From positions 620,001 to 684,000 of the forward strand of contig NZ_BDCR01000004.1 in assembly GCF_001618385.1 (NCBI RefSeq): a stretch of 64,000 nt of DNA, written 5' to 3'. Positions within the stretch are counted from its first letter, which is position 1, and each line of letters starts with the position of its first letter. Made by a program: the position numbers and the translations under genes. The notes under the pieces were generated by a model. It searched no databases. It was not told the DNA's origin and saw only the letters and a list, made by a program, of their open reading frames with translations. Below are positions 53,145-62,398 of the stretch, in pieces. The DNA comes from Paludibacter jiangxiensis (GTDB lineage Bacteria > Bacteroidota > Bacteroidia > Bacteroidales > Paludibacteraceae).

Positions 53145-55541
53145 TCATTCTTTGCCCCAGTTTTTATTAGGCTCGGCTCCCATATCAATCAGCAAATGCG
53201 CACCATTCACAATATCGGAATGTCGGAAATAGAATTTATTCATTGGCTTTCCATTCAACAACACCGATTGAATATAGGGCGACTGACTGTTGTTATGTGC
53301 CGTTTCAATAACAAACTGTTTGCTCTTATAATACTTCGGATTCAGCGTGATCGTTACCTTTGGAAACAGAGGACTGCCCAGTTCGTATTTCGGATCCGCC
53401 TCACAACCGCCCGTCATCTGAAAAATCCCCAGTTTCATCAAAACACTGAGCGAACCCATCATTCCCTGATCTTCGTCACCATTATAGCCATAGTAAGGCG
53501 ACACCTTACTGTAAGCGCTGTCCACCACCATGCGACTCCAGTATTGTGTGAGCCACGGAGCGCCTGCATAATTGAAAATAAATGCCATCTGCGTGCCAGG
53601 CTGGTTGGAATAGTTGGTCCACGTACGTTGATCGTTGATAAATTTACGGGCTGCCGATGGTGCTTTTACAGCACCAAATTCCACCACCCCCGGTTCTGCC
53701 ATCTCCGGATGCTCGTTGCAGAAACGATGCCATTCGGAAACTTCAAACTGTTTATTCAGTCGTGTAACTGCCGAATCGGCGCCTCCCATCAGGGAAAATA
53801 ATCCCGGCAAATCGTGCGGCACAAACCAGATATATTCGGCACTGTTACCCTCTTCGAATCCTTTATTGGTAATGAGCGGATCAAACGGCTTTTGCCAGTT
53901 GCCATGCTTATCTTTCGGAACCATAAACCGTTCTTTCGCGTTATAGATATTCCGGTAGTTTTCAGAACGACGGGTAAAGTACGCCGCATCTTCCGTTTTA
54001 CCCAAAGCCCTGGATAATTGCGCTAAACACCAGTCCTGATAAGCATTTTCGAGTGTAATGGCACCACCGTCCTGATGCATTCCGTAAATGGTATCCGAAA
54101 GCGGATAAGGCACATAGCCATGCTCCATGTAGAATTCCAGACCGCCACCTTTGGCAGTGTTGTGTTCATAGCCGATTTTACTCATCATACCACCCGGCAG
54201 ATGATTCTTTTTCAGCCCTGCGTAAGCCGTCTCGATATCGAATCCGCGGATTCCCTTTTGCCAGGCCGCCACAAAAAAGGGTGTAGACGAAGCTCCCGTC
54301 ATCACGTAGGTGTAATTTCCACCCGACGGTCCACGGGGAATCAGGCCTCCGTTTTTGTAATATTCCACAAACGAATTGCAAAACTCTTCGGCTACTTCGG
54401 GATAAACCAGCTGCCACAACGTATTCAATGTCCATTGGGCACCCCAGAAAGCATCGGAGTTGTACATGTTGAATTTCGGCTTTCCATTTGCATCCAACGG
54501 CAACTGACGCACTATCGGCTGGGCTCCGGTACAATCGGTATATTTTCCATCGGCATCGCTGATTATGCGACGTCCCTGAATGGCATGCCAAAGGTCTGTA
54601 TAAAAACGCTGCTGCTGAAGAGCGGTTCCCCCCTCAATCTGAATACGCGACAACATGCTGTTCCACTGGTTTTCGGCATCATTCCGAACAGTGTCAAAAC
54701 TCCAACCGGGAGCTTCCACTTTCAGGTTTTCAGCCGCACCCTCTTCGCTGGTGTAAGAGACGCCTACCTTCATCAGCAAGGGTGCTTTCGTTTGGTTGGC
54801 AAAGGTGAGCAAAACCACCCCTTTTTTGCCACTCCATTTGCTGATTCCGTTTCGCTGTTCGGTTCCTTCCTGCAGGATAATTTCTTTGACAGGGCGATTG
54901 AACACCGCACAAAAATAGACGGTTGCACTACGACTCCGGCGAAATGTAGGCGCATTTACCACATAGCCGCGAATCTCGTAATCGTTGACCTTCGCAAAGC
55001 CACCTTCCGAAATATCCGAAGGTCCGAGATGCTTCCCAAGGTCAAAGATAATACCTTGGTGTTTTGAGTTCTGAAACGTGTACCGATGAAAACCGACCCG
55101 ATTAGTGGCAGTCAATTCAGCTCGGAGCGTGTATTTTTCCAAAAACACGGAATGATAGCCCGGACGAACGGTTTCCTTGGAATGCAAAAAACGTGATGAA
55201 TAGTCGTTGAATAGCTTGGCCCTATCTCTCATGTCAAAACTTACCGGCATAACAGCGACTCCTGCCAGTTGCCATTCGTGCACATGACTGAAATCCTGAA
55301 TGGAGTCCACTTCATAGCGATAGCCGCTGTCCCAGTCCTCATCGGTTCGGTTATCGGGAAACAGGCTCACCATACCGAATGGACGGCAGGCCGATGAAAA
55401 ATAGAACCAACGCGAATGAGCCGAGTCAAGCCATGGATAAACCTTATCGACCGGACGTTGAGCAAATGTTATAAACGAGACAAGCACCAGAAAAACTGAC
55501 ACATACATACATTTTATAAACAACAATTTACGATTTACCAT
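53145..55541 (-). CDS. Second, divergent GH92 family protein
   Basis: A 798-residue secreted protein from ATG 55541 (an in-frame ATG also exists at 55547). The signal peptide ends FITFAQ. The GH92 framework is recognisable but altered: DKVYPWLDSAHSRWFYFSSACRPFGMVSLFPDN replaces the usual VDPFIGT start, DFSHVHEWQLAGVAVMPVS corresponds to the FSHTHxSG region, and YYGYNGDEDQGMMGSLSVLMKLG takes the place of GNDDxGxMSAW. The changed active-site surroundings suggest a linkage or aglycone different from the first GH92. The adjacent location points to joint action on one mannose-bearing glycan. Confidence 0.88.
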   Translation of the reverse strand: MVNRKLLFIKCMYVSVFLVLVSFITFAQRPVDKVYPWLDSAHSRWFYFSSACRPFGMVSLFPDNRTDEDWDSGYRYEVDSIQDFSHVHEWQLAGVAVMPVSFDMRDRAKLFNDYSSRFLHSKETVRPGYHSVFLEKYTLRAELTATNRVGFHRYTFQNSKHQGIIFDLGKHLGPSDISEGGFAKVNDYEIRGYVVNAPTFRRSRSATVYFCAVFNRPVKEIILQEGTEQRNGISKWSGKKGVVLLTFANQTKAPLLMKVGVSYTSEEGAAENLKVEAPGWSFDTVRNDAENQWNSMLSRIQIEGGTALQQQRFYTDLWHAIQGRRIISDADGKYTDCTGAQPIVRQLPLDANGKPKFNMYNSDAFWGAQWTLNTLWQLVYPEVAEEFCNSFVEYYKNGGLIPRGPSGGNYTYVMTGASSTPFFVAAWQKGIRGFDIETAYAGLKKNHLPGGMMSKIGYEHNTAKGGGLEFYMEHGYVPYPLSDTIYGMHQDGGAITLENAYQDWCLAQLSRALGKTEDAAYFTRRSENYRNIYNAKERFMVPKDKHGNWQKPFDPLITNKGFEEGNSAEYIWFVPHDLPGLFSLMGGADSAVTRLNKQFEVSEWHRFCNEHPEMAEPGVVEFGAVKAPSAARKFINDQRTWTNYSNQPGTQMAFIFNYAGAPWLTQYWSRMVVDSAYSKVSPYYGYNGDEDQGMMGSLSVLMKLGIFQMTGGCEADPKYELGSPLFPKVTITLNPKYYKSKQFVIETAHNNSQSPYIQSVLLNGKPMNKFYFRHSDIVNGAHLLIDMGAEPNKNWGKE

Positions 55542-55595
55542 ATCCATTAAATGTAGTTTGCTTATTGCTTACAACTTGTCACTTATAACTCATGT

Positions 55596-57143
55596 CTATT
55601 TCAGCGTCACAATTCCCGTTGCATTATCAAAAGGCAACTGCACATTACGGGCATCGAAGCCTTTCACGTTGCTGAGTACCAATGCCGGAGCAGCTTTGCC
55701 GCTCATCACGTTGACATTATCGAGCTGCAACTGTTTCACGTCATCAAAAACAAAAGCAGGACGAAAATCTTCCTCTTTGTATGAAACCCGCACATTCGAT
55801 AGTTGCAACCCTTCCACGTGGCGGCTGTAAAACGCCCACGAAGGCAGTTCGCCGAACATCGAGAATTCAGGATAGCCGGCTGGATTTTCGGGAACCTTCG
55901 CCAAAGAGTCGATTGCTATACAAGCCACGTTTTTGTCTCCACCGCCCGGATAAACGATTTCAATATTCTCTAGTTTTACGTTCTGCACAGGATGGCCGGG
56001 AAGACCGGTCACAGAAGACGGAAATACATTGTGAGGATAGCGCAAGGCCGGGCCTTCCATCGGATAGCCTTTGTCCGGCTTCTCTTTGGGCACCTCTACA
56101 GTCATGTTGCGGATGGAAATGTTACGTACCTGACTGATAACCTCGTCTTTGTTGCGATGTCCGAGACGAACCACAAACGCGTTGCCCGTATTGACAGCCT
56201 TGATGTTGTTTACGTCGATATTTTCCAAAACGCCACCATCAACGGACTCTATGGCCACAGCAGAACGGAAAGTATCGTATACTTTTATGTTGCGAATGGA
56301 GATATTTTTGAAACCACCATGAGAAGCTGTACCCAGTTTCACGGCATTGGCACTCGAACGAACGATACAATTTTCGACCGTAATATTCTCGCAGCAATGA
56401 TTCCGTTTTTCAGATTTAAGGCAAATGCCATCGTCGTCGGCATTGAAAAAACTATTGGTAATAACCGCGTTCACACAATCCACCAGATCAATCCCGTCGT
56501 TATTCCAGTAGGTGTTACTTTCCACTTTGATGCCGTCGAATACCATGTCGCGGCAATTTTCATAACGTTGCACCCAGCACGAACCGTTTTTGAGTTCAAT
56601 ATTGCGAACCTGCACATCGTTACAATCCTCAAAATTAATCAACATAGGACGATTAATTTCTGCCGAACGCACCTGATGCCAGGGGTTTTCGGTTTTCCAT
56701 TCTTTGTCCTGTATGACTCCGGCCTCAAGCAATACCTGAAGATCTTTCAGCACACCTTCCGCTTGACCATCAATAACTCCATAACCGGTTAGTGCTATAT
56801 GCTCTGCCTTATCGGCAACAATGAGTGCCGAAGCCGGTCCTTTGCCATAATCAATCCGTTGGGTTGTGGCCAACAGGTAAGCACCCTTCTCCAGATGAAG
56901 ATCGACGTTCGATTTCAGTTTTATAACGCCGGTTACAAAACGTCCGGCAGGGATAATTACCTGTCCGCCACCGGAAGCCGAAACCTGATCAATCGCTTTT
57001 TGAATTACCGCAGTATTTTTTGTAACGCCGTCACCTTTCGCTCCTAACGAGGTAACGTTGACTATCTTCAATTGAGCAAACAAGCATACCGGTAATGATA
57101 GCATGAGGACACACAATCCGTTTTTCAAGGTTCTTCGTATCAT
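55596..57143 (-). CDS. GH28-like polygalacturonase family beta-helix enzyme
   Basis: A secreted 515-residue protein with a signal peptide (residues 1-23, ends LFAQ). The cap VTSLGAKGDGVTKNTAVIQKAIDQVSASGGGQVIIPAGRF is the standard start of the GH28/pectate-lyase superfamily. Catalytic Asp candidates are in YWNNDGIDLVDC and NADDDGICLKS. The usual GHG and RIK motifs are replaced by GTASHGGFKNI and FRSAVAIES, so the substrate may not be galacturonan. The gene lies 5 bp after the GH89 stop and is surely cotranscribed, so a glycan-specific exo-hydrolase role in the same pathway is likely. Confidence 0.88.
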   Translation of the reverse strand: MIRRTLKNGLCVLMLSLPVCLFAQLKIVNVTSLGAKGDGVTKNTAVIQKAIDQVSASGGGQVIIPAGRFVTGVIKLKSNVDLHLEKGAYLLATTQRIDYGKGPASALIVADKAEHIALTGYGVIDGQAEGVLKDLQVLLEAGVIQDKEWKTENPWHQVRSAEINRPMLINFEDCNDVQVRNIELKNGSCWVQRYENCRDMVFDGIKVESNTYWNNDGIDLVDCVNAVITNSFFNADDDGICLKSEKRNHCCENITVENCIVRSSANAVKLGTASHGGFKNISIRNIKVYDTFRSAVAIESVDGGVLENIDVNNIKAVNTGNAFVVRLGHRNKDEVISQVRNISIRNMTVEVPKEKPDKGYPMEGPALRYPHNVFPSSVTGLPGHPVQNVKLENIEIVYPGGGDKNVACIAIDSLAKVPENPAGYPEFSMFGELPSWAFYSRHVEGLQLSNVRVSYKEEDFRPAFVFDDVKQLQLDNVNVMSGKAAPALVLSNVKGFDARNVQLPFDNATGIVTLK

Positions 57144-57148
57144 ATTTC

Positions 57149-59359
57149 CTATTGATTAATAAGTTGATTTCTGTATTTTTTGTATAGTCGTTGGGCTTCT
57201 AACACACTATTACCCGAAACCTGAGTAGGAAAATCCTTGTGTTGGTTTACCCACTGCCATTCCCATTGGGAGATCTCTTTCCCGAAGGCTTTCACATCCA
57301 TCTCTTTTCCCGCAGCCATTGCTTTTTCGGTTTCGGCAAAAAACTTCTGCCAGCGCACTTTGTAGAAATCATTGAGCAGCCCGCTCCACTGGCGGCAGGA
57401 GTATTCGTGCAAAGGACTGTCGGCATCGCCCCAAAGCGTAATCAGGTCGCGGGCGTTGCGTTCGTAAAGGGCTTTTTCCGATTCTGTCGTTCCGCAACTA
57501 CGGGCATCTGCCAGCCATTTGCCCAACAGAAAATCGCTGCGGGTAGCCAGTAACCGATCCATATCACTAATCAGTTCCAGATAAGTGTCACTGTATCTTT
57601 TGAACGCCACCTGGTCTCTGTCCTGATAGGCCTTAATCCACTTCACCTGCAACGTACGAGCATAATTGGCCAATACCTGACGGGTCAGATCGACCAGATC
57701 ATAACGGAAACCGTCGCTGTTTTTATAGACATCTGCCGTTTTTACAAACAGATCCCAGGCCGGAATCAAATCCGCACGTTTGTAGTTAAGACGTGTCTTG
57801 GTCCAAACGGTAGCCGAATCAAAAGTCGGGCGACCGGTCAGAATCGATTCGGCTCCATCGCGAATATCCTTGCCGTTGTAGACAGTACTCTTTAGCACCT
57901 GCCAAGCCTTAAACATATCGGCATTAGAAGCGACAGTTCCCTTTCCATAGCGATTGCGGATATACGATTTCAGCCATTGATCGAGATCAATAGCCGACGT
58001 GCGCCAGGTATTCTCCATCATCAGTTCGTACAACACCGGCGTCTGCTCAATGGCTTCCATCGTCAGCCCAATACCTTTCAGTTTGCCTGCATTTTTATCG
58101 GCAAGCGCGGCGGCCGGTTGCGATGCCACCCGCTCCATTTGCCCAAAGAGACTGATATTACCTCCGAAATTGTGCAACATGTTCCATATCCAGGGCTTTC
58201 CGTAGTAAGCTTCAGTGCGTTTCCACACCGGTTCGTATTCGGTAATCAAATCAAGCAGAATCATCTTATCGTTGGGCACAGCATCTAGCAGAGCCTTTAC
58301 CTGAGGTGCATTCCAAAACTTGCGATCGCTAAAGAAGAGCCAGCCCTGCATCACCCACACTGCCTCAGGATCGGCCTGACGCATCCCTTCGTACACACGG
58401 GCGCTCAGTTTCGAAAGAAATTCCGGCTCGTTGGACGGCGGTTCATTTTCGTTGAACGTATCGGCAGAATAGAGGTGATCGGTGCCGAACAACGCAGTCT
58501 GTTTTTGGAGGTATTTCTTGCCAATTTCGGCAAACAAAGGATCTTCCGCATCGAGAATATAAGTATCGGCAAAACCATTGTTCCAGTTGGTTTGTTTCAG
58601 TTTAGCATTGGGAAAACGCTCTTTGAAAGCTGCCGGAACGTGCCCCGTAAATGCGGAAAGCACGGGCTTCATTCCCAGTTCGCGTTCGCGTTGCAGAATT
58701 TTAAGTTGAAGATCCTTCTGACGGTTCATCCACGACTGAGGCAGCGGGCCGCCCCACCCGTCCAGATTTCCCATCCAAAACCAGGAAAAATAAGCCGGGC
58801 CACAAAAGAAATTTTCTAATTCTTTGCTGGTAAAACCCATCTCCTTGTACACTTCGTTCCACACGTATTCTTCACCCGTAATAGCCAGCGGCATGTTGAT
58901 GCCATGAAGTGCCATCCAGTCGATCTCCTTCTCCCATCGGTTCCAGTCCCACCAGCTCATGCTATAGTTGTAGGTACAATAGTTGAGATAGTTGCGATAG
59001 TCGTAGGGAGATGATTTTGTTATTTTTTTGTCCACCTTCGGCAATTGTGCCGGAAGGTTCATGTTTACGCCATTCCAGGTAATCTGACAATGGCAATATT
59101 CGTTCAGGTAGTAATAAAGCGCTGAAGCTACAGCAACACCGTCGTTACCGGCCAACACAATTTTATTGCCGCGGGACGACAATTCAAAACCGTCTTTACC
59201 ATTATTATCAGTCAACGGTTCCACTATAAATTTGTCGGCATGAGCAGGCACTATGCGTTTAATCAATGCCCGGGAGGCATCCACAGACAAACCGGCAGCC
59301 TGAGCAACTAATCCGGCTGTAAGCAATAAACACAAAAAGAGGTTTCTGAAAGTTGTCAT
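57149..59359 (-). CDS. GH89 alpha-N-acetylglucosaminidase (NAGLU-like)
   Basis: A secreted 736-residue enzyme (start ATG 59359; an upstream in-frame ATG lies at 59371). Signal peptide ends VAQAAG. The GH89 core shows RNYLNYCTYNYSMSWWDWNRWEKEIDWMALHGINMPLAITGEEYVW, then FFCGPAYFSWFWMGNLDGWGGPLP and YSADTFNENEPP. Family enzymes cleave terminal alpha-N-acetylglucosamine, for example in heparan sulfate (human NAGLU) or in alpha-1,4-GlcNAc-capped mucin. It follows an HGSNAT-like gene by about 95 bp and precedes the GH28-like gene by 5 bp. Confidence 0.95.
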   Translation of the reverse strand: MTTFRNLFLCLLLTAGLVAQAAGLSVDASRALIKRIVPAHADKFIVEPLTDNNGKDGFELSSRGNKIVLAGNDGVAVASALYYYLNEYCHCQITWNGVNMNLPAQLPKVDKKITKSSPYDYRNYLNYCTYNYSMSWWDWNRWEKEIDWMALHGINMPLAITGEEYVWNEVYKEMGFTSKELENFFCGPAYFSWFWMGNLDGWGGPLPQSWMNRQKDLQLKILQRERELGMKPVLSAFTGHVPAAFKERFPNAKLKQTNWNNGFADTYILDAEDPLFAEIGKKYLQKQTALFGTDHLYSADTFNENEPPSNEPEFLSKLSARVYEGMRQADPEAVWVMQGWLFFSDRKFWNAPQVKALLDAVPNDKMILLDLITEYEPVWKRTEAYYGKPWIWNMLHNFGGNISLFGQMERVASQPAAALADKNAGKLKGIGLTMEAIEQTPVLYELMMENTWRTSAIDLDQWLKSYIRNRYGKGTVASNADMFKAWQVLKSTVYNGKDIRDGAESILTGRPTFDSATVWTKTRLNYKRADLIPAWDLFVKTADVYKNSDGFRYDLVDLTRQVLANYARTLQVKWIKAYQDRDQVAFKRYSDTYLELISDMDRLLATRSDFLLGKWLADARSCGTTESEKALYERNARDLITLWGDADSPLHEYSCRQWSGLLNDFYKVRWQKFFAETEKAMAAGKEMDVKAFGKEISQWEWQWVNQHKDFPTQVSGNSVLEAQRLYKKYRNQLINQ

Positions 59360-59404
59360 AAAAACATACAATTTTGGTTAGTACAATAGATTTTTGATCC
59401 GCCA

Positions 59405-59432
59405 GTAGAGACGTTGCATGCAACGTCTTTAC
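59405..59432. repeat. REP palindrome GTAGAGACGTTGC/GCAACGTC
   Basis: 28-nt palindrome with a perfect 20-bp core (59409-59428) and only one mismatched pair (59408 with 59429). The GTAGAGACGTTGC word is a widespread REP type. It stands in the spacer between the HGSNAT-like and GH89 genes. Confidence 0.85.
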
Positions 59433-59453
59433 AATCGAGTTTCCGGCAATGAC

Positions 59454-60596
59454 CTACACTTTCAGAAACCATCTCTTTTTGTACAGAAAATAAAGCAAGG
59501 CCAGTTGCAATGCCAGCATTCCGGTACCAATCCACACCTCCTGCCACGCTTCGGACAAGGATTGAACCATGCCTCCGAACAGGAAAGTAGAGGTATATTT
59601 GAAGTCGATTACTCCATGAGCCGCCATGTAGATAAGAATGGAATTGGTGCCAATCCAAACGAAAGGCATACTCCATTTCTTCATGCCCCACACGTCGATC
59701 ACCAGATAAAATACGAATAGAAACACCAGACTCAAGCCTCCGGCAAAAAGCACGAACGAACTGGTCCACATATTTTTATTGATCGGGAAAACAATATCCC
59801 AAAGCAGGCCAAGACCCATCAGCACCACACCGGCACCGCCAATCATCAGGCTCTTCTTAAACGGTGTAATGGAAGCAAATTCCCTGCGCAGAAACTGTCC
59901 GGTGAATACTCCCAGCATAGCTGTTCCGACAGCCGGGATGGTCGAAAGAATTCCCTCCGGGTCGTACACCACCCGGTGCAACTTACCCGGCAAAAAGAGC
60001 CGATCGAAATACCCCTCCAGATTTCCTTCCTTCGTCAAATCTCCGGCACCATAACCCGGTACCGGCACTGTTATCATTAAAATCCAATACCCTATCAGCA
60101 ATGTAAGAAAAATAACAATCTGCGTCCGCAACCCGCAGTTCATAAAAATAATAGCGGCAAAGAAACAGGACAAAGCGATACGCCCGAGCACGCTGGCAAA
60201 ACGGGTTTGTTCGTAGCCGTTGAATTGAAGAGCTTTATTCACTACCATACCACACACAATCAAAATCAATGTTCGTTTGATAAGATCTCTGTATGCGTGT
60301 CGTTTGGCAATTTTAAGAGCTTCATTCTCTTTCCCTTCCAGCTTTTTACCGTAAGAATAAGGCATCGATACCCCCGCAATCAGGATAAACAACGGAAATA
60401 TCATGTCGTAGAAGGTGAATCCGTTCCACGGAGTATGATGCAACTGGTCGGACATCCATTGAGATACGGGATCGCCGGAAACTTTTGCCAATGCATGAAT
60501 AATAATTTCGCCACTGATAATCCACATCATATCGAAGCCGCGAAGAGCGTCCAACGACAAAAGACGTGCGGATTGTATCCCTTTTTCCTGTTGCAT
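59454..60596 (-). CDS. DUF5009/HGSNAT-like membrane acyltransferase
   Basis: Inner-membrane protein of 380 residues (from ATG 60596; an in-frame ATG lies at 60602) with about ten helices. It is a homologue of heparan-alpha-glucosaminide N-acetyltransferase and of the NagX group. The N-terminal signature is RLLSLDALRGFDMMWIISGEIIIHALA. The segments NGFTFYDMIFPLFILIAGVSMPYS and GTGMLALQLALLYFLYKKRWF are conserved. In humans HGSNAT carries acetyl groups across the lysosomal membrane to glucosamine. Here it precedes the GH89 gene, so acetylation of released or terminal glucosamine before hydrolysis is a plausible role; direct evidence is lacking. Confidence 0.88.
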   Translation of the reverse strand: MQQEKGIQSARLLSLDALRGFDMMWIISGEIIIHALAKVSGDPVSQWMSDQLHHTPWNGFTFYDMIFPLFILIAGVSMPYSYGKKLEGKENEALKIAKRHAYRDLIKRTLILIVCGMVVNKALQFNGYEQTRFASVLGRIALSCFFAAIIFMNCGLRTQIVIFLTLLIGYWILMITVPVPGYGAGDLTKEGNLEGYFDRLFLPGKLHRVVYDPEGILSTIPAVGTAMLGVFTGQFLRREFASITPFKKSLMIGGAGVVLMGLGLLWDIVFPINKNMWTSSFVLFAGGLSLVFLFVFYLVIDVWGMKKWSMPFVWIGTNSILIYMAAHGVIDFKYTSTFLFGGMVQSLSEAWQEVWIGTGMLALQLALLYFLYKKRWFLKV

Positions 60597-60664
60597 AATC
60601 AAATCAATATATAAATACCTTTAGCTTAAAACAGTAATCTTTTCTCAAAATGTTCGATAAACAA

Positions 60665-60716
60665 AAGGCTGCCGACCCGCAACAACACAACTCAGCATCT
60701 CACAGTCGACAGCCTT
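60665..60716 (-). terminator. Hairpin after susD (partial terminator)
   Basis: AAGGCTGCCGAC (60665-60676) and GTCGACAGCCTT (60705-60716) pair at 11 of 12 positions. On the minus strand TTTTG follows. It is 20 bp after the susD stop and may lower expression of the enzyme genes relative to susCD, a common arrangement. Confidence 0.75.
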
Positions 60717-60735
60717 AAATATTAAATCACTCTAA

Positions 60736-62352
60736 TTAATAACCCGGGTTTTGGGTCAGTTTCGGATTCTTGATCATTGCAGCAGTTGGTATCGGGAAAA
60801 TACGACGATACACACTGGCATCTTTTTTAAAGCCCCACTTACCTTCAAATTTACCGAAACGGATCATGTCGTTACGACGCCATGTTTCATATGCAAATTC
60901 GCGGGCTCTTTCTTTGTACAAATCATCCAGAGTAACAGCTGTCCATGGCGTAGACGTTGTTCTCTTGCTGCGTACATCGTTCACCAATGACAAAGCTGTT
61001 TGTCCGTTTGTTGCATTGCCACCACGAAGGATAGCTTCGGCCTTCATCAACAGAATGTCCGAATAACGGAACACCGGCATGTCGTTGTTTTGGTTACGGC
61101 TGGTTGATGAAGCATCAGGATAGAACTTGATGTTACGATAACCCATGTTCCATGCAATTTCATCGTTTCCGCAATCAAACAATATTGAATCCTGACGTAA
61201 AACAATGTTCGGAGTCAAGTTAACCTGATAAGTCATGTTAGCATCTGGATCGCTTCCTGCATAATATTGATCGTATGCTTTTTTCTTAACTGTTAACATA
61301 ATTGGAGTAACGCCATCGTTCATGTACTGCAATCCCGTCAACCATTGTTTATTTCTGACATCATTCGGATCATCAAAATTGGCATAAAACTCAGGCAAGG
61401 TACTTTCGGGAGCACTTGGTGTAAATGGAAGTCCGAACTTCGCCTTTTCAGAACGGGGAACATCGTAACGTGCACGATACATCATACCATTAGTTCCGCC
61501 TAAAGCCGTATACGACGGATCGAAAGGAATAGCAAAGATGAATTCCGGAGTAGAAGGTCCGTTGTTCGGATAGAACATTTGCAAATAGTTGCTGGTAGTT
61601 GCCAATGTGTACTTGCCCGAAGTAATAACATTATCGCAGGCAGCAATACAATCATCATAACGTTTTGTACCAGTGTAATATTCAGCATTCAGATACATCT
61701 TAGCCAACAACGCATAAGCCATATACTTGGTTGGATAACCATATGTAACCGCATTAACTGTCGATGTCAGGTTAGGCAAACAAGCCTTGATCTCACTCTC
61801 TATAAAATTGAACACCTCTTTGCGATCCGTTTTTGGTTTTTGTTCAAAATCGCCATAGGTTGTTACAATAGGAACATTCCCATAAAGATCCATCATATAG
61901 AAGTACGCCAATGCACGTACCATTCTCAATTCCGACAACATCCGGTTTTTGGTAGTTCCTTCCGGCATATTTGATTGCAGAATATACATGGTCTGATTGT
62001 CATAACCGATAATACGAGACAACCAGTCCCAACAACTTACAGCCCAACCGTAGTCAGGAGTCCATTCATGATAGTGAAAATTCCGGTATCCCTTATTATC
62101 ATACCAGTTACCGCCGCGAGCGGGCAATATGGCTTCATCGCTACTAAGCTCAGTTACAAAATAATAATCCATCGCGTAGTTGCCTCTCAAAGCAGCATAC
62201 ACAACACCTGCAGACGCTACAAACTGAGCGGAATCTTTCGGATATGTATCCGGAGTAATCTGGGTTGTGACAGGCACATCCAAATCATAACATGATACCA
62301 GAAGAGTCGACATTAAAGCCGAAAACAATATGTATTTAAATCTCTTTTTCAT
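60736..62352 (-). CDS. susD: SusD/RagB-type glycan-binding lipoprotein
   Basis: A 538-residue outer-membrane surface lipoprotein. The lipobox LLVSCYDLDVP places Cys at about residue 21. The N-terminus DLDVPVTTQITPDTY is typical of SusD. TPR-like helices include MLSELRMVRALAYFYMMDLYGNVPIVT, and the C-terminal RYSDILLMKAEAILRGG with FAYETWRRNDMIRFGKF is the diagnostic RagB/SusD end. It captures glycan and closes over the SusC channel encoded 46 bp upstream. The sugar cannot be predicted, but the following enzymes imply GlcNAc and mannose. Confidence 0.96.
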   Translation of the reverse strand: MKKRFKYILFSALMSTLLVSCYDLDVPVTTQITPDTYPKDSAQFVASAGVVYAALRGNYAMDYYFVTELSSDEAILPARGGNWYDNKGYRNFHYHEWTPDYGWAVSCWDWLSRIIGYDNQTMYILQSNMPEGTTKNRMLSELRMVRALAYFYMMDLYGNVPIVTTYGDFEQKPKTDRKEVFNFIESEIKACLPNLTSTVNAVTYGYPTKYMAYALLAKMYLNAEYYTGTKRYDDCIAACDNVITSGKYTLATTSNYLQMFYPNNGPSTPEFIFAIPFDPSYTALGGTNGMMYRARYDVPRSEKAKFGLPFTPSAPESTLPEFYANFDDPNDVRNKQWLTGLQYMNDGVTPIMLTVKKKAYDQYYAGSDPDANMTYQVNLTPNIVLRQDSILFDCGNDEIAWNMGYRNIKFYPDASSTSRNQNNDMPVFRYSDILLMKAEAILRGGNATNGQTALSLVNDVRSKRTTSTPWTAVTLDDLYKERAREFAYETWRRNDMIRFGKFEGKWGFKKDASVYRRIFPIPTAAMIKNPKLTQNPGY

Positions 62353-62398
62353 GTGTTTATATTTTATTTTTATACTAATGCCACAAGGACTTCATATA

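Noticed and set aside
54075-55067. 330-codon plus-strand open frame
   Set aside because: Antisense shadow of the second GH92 gene; no domain and no start context.
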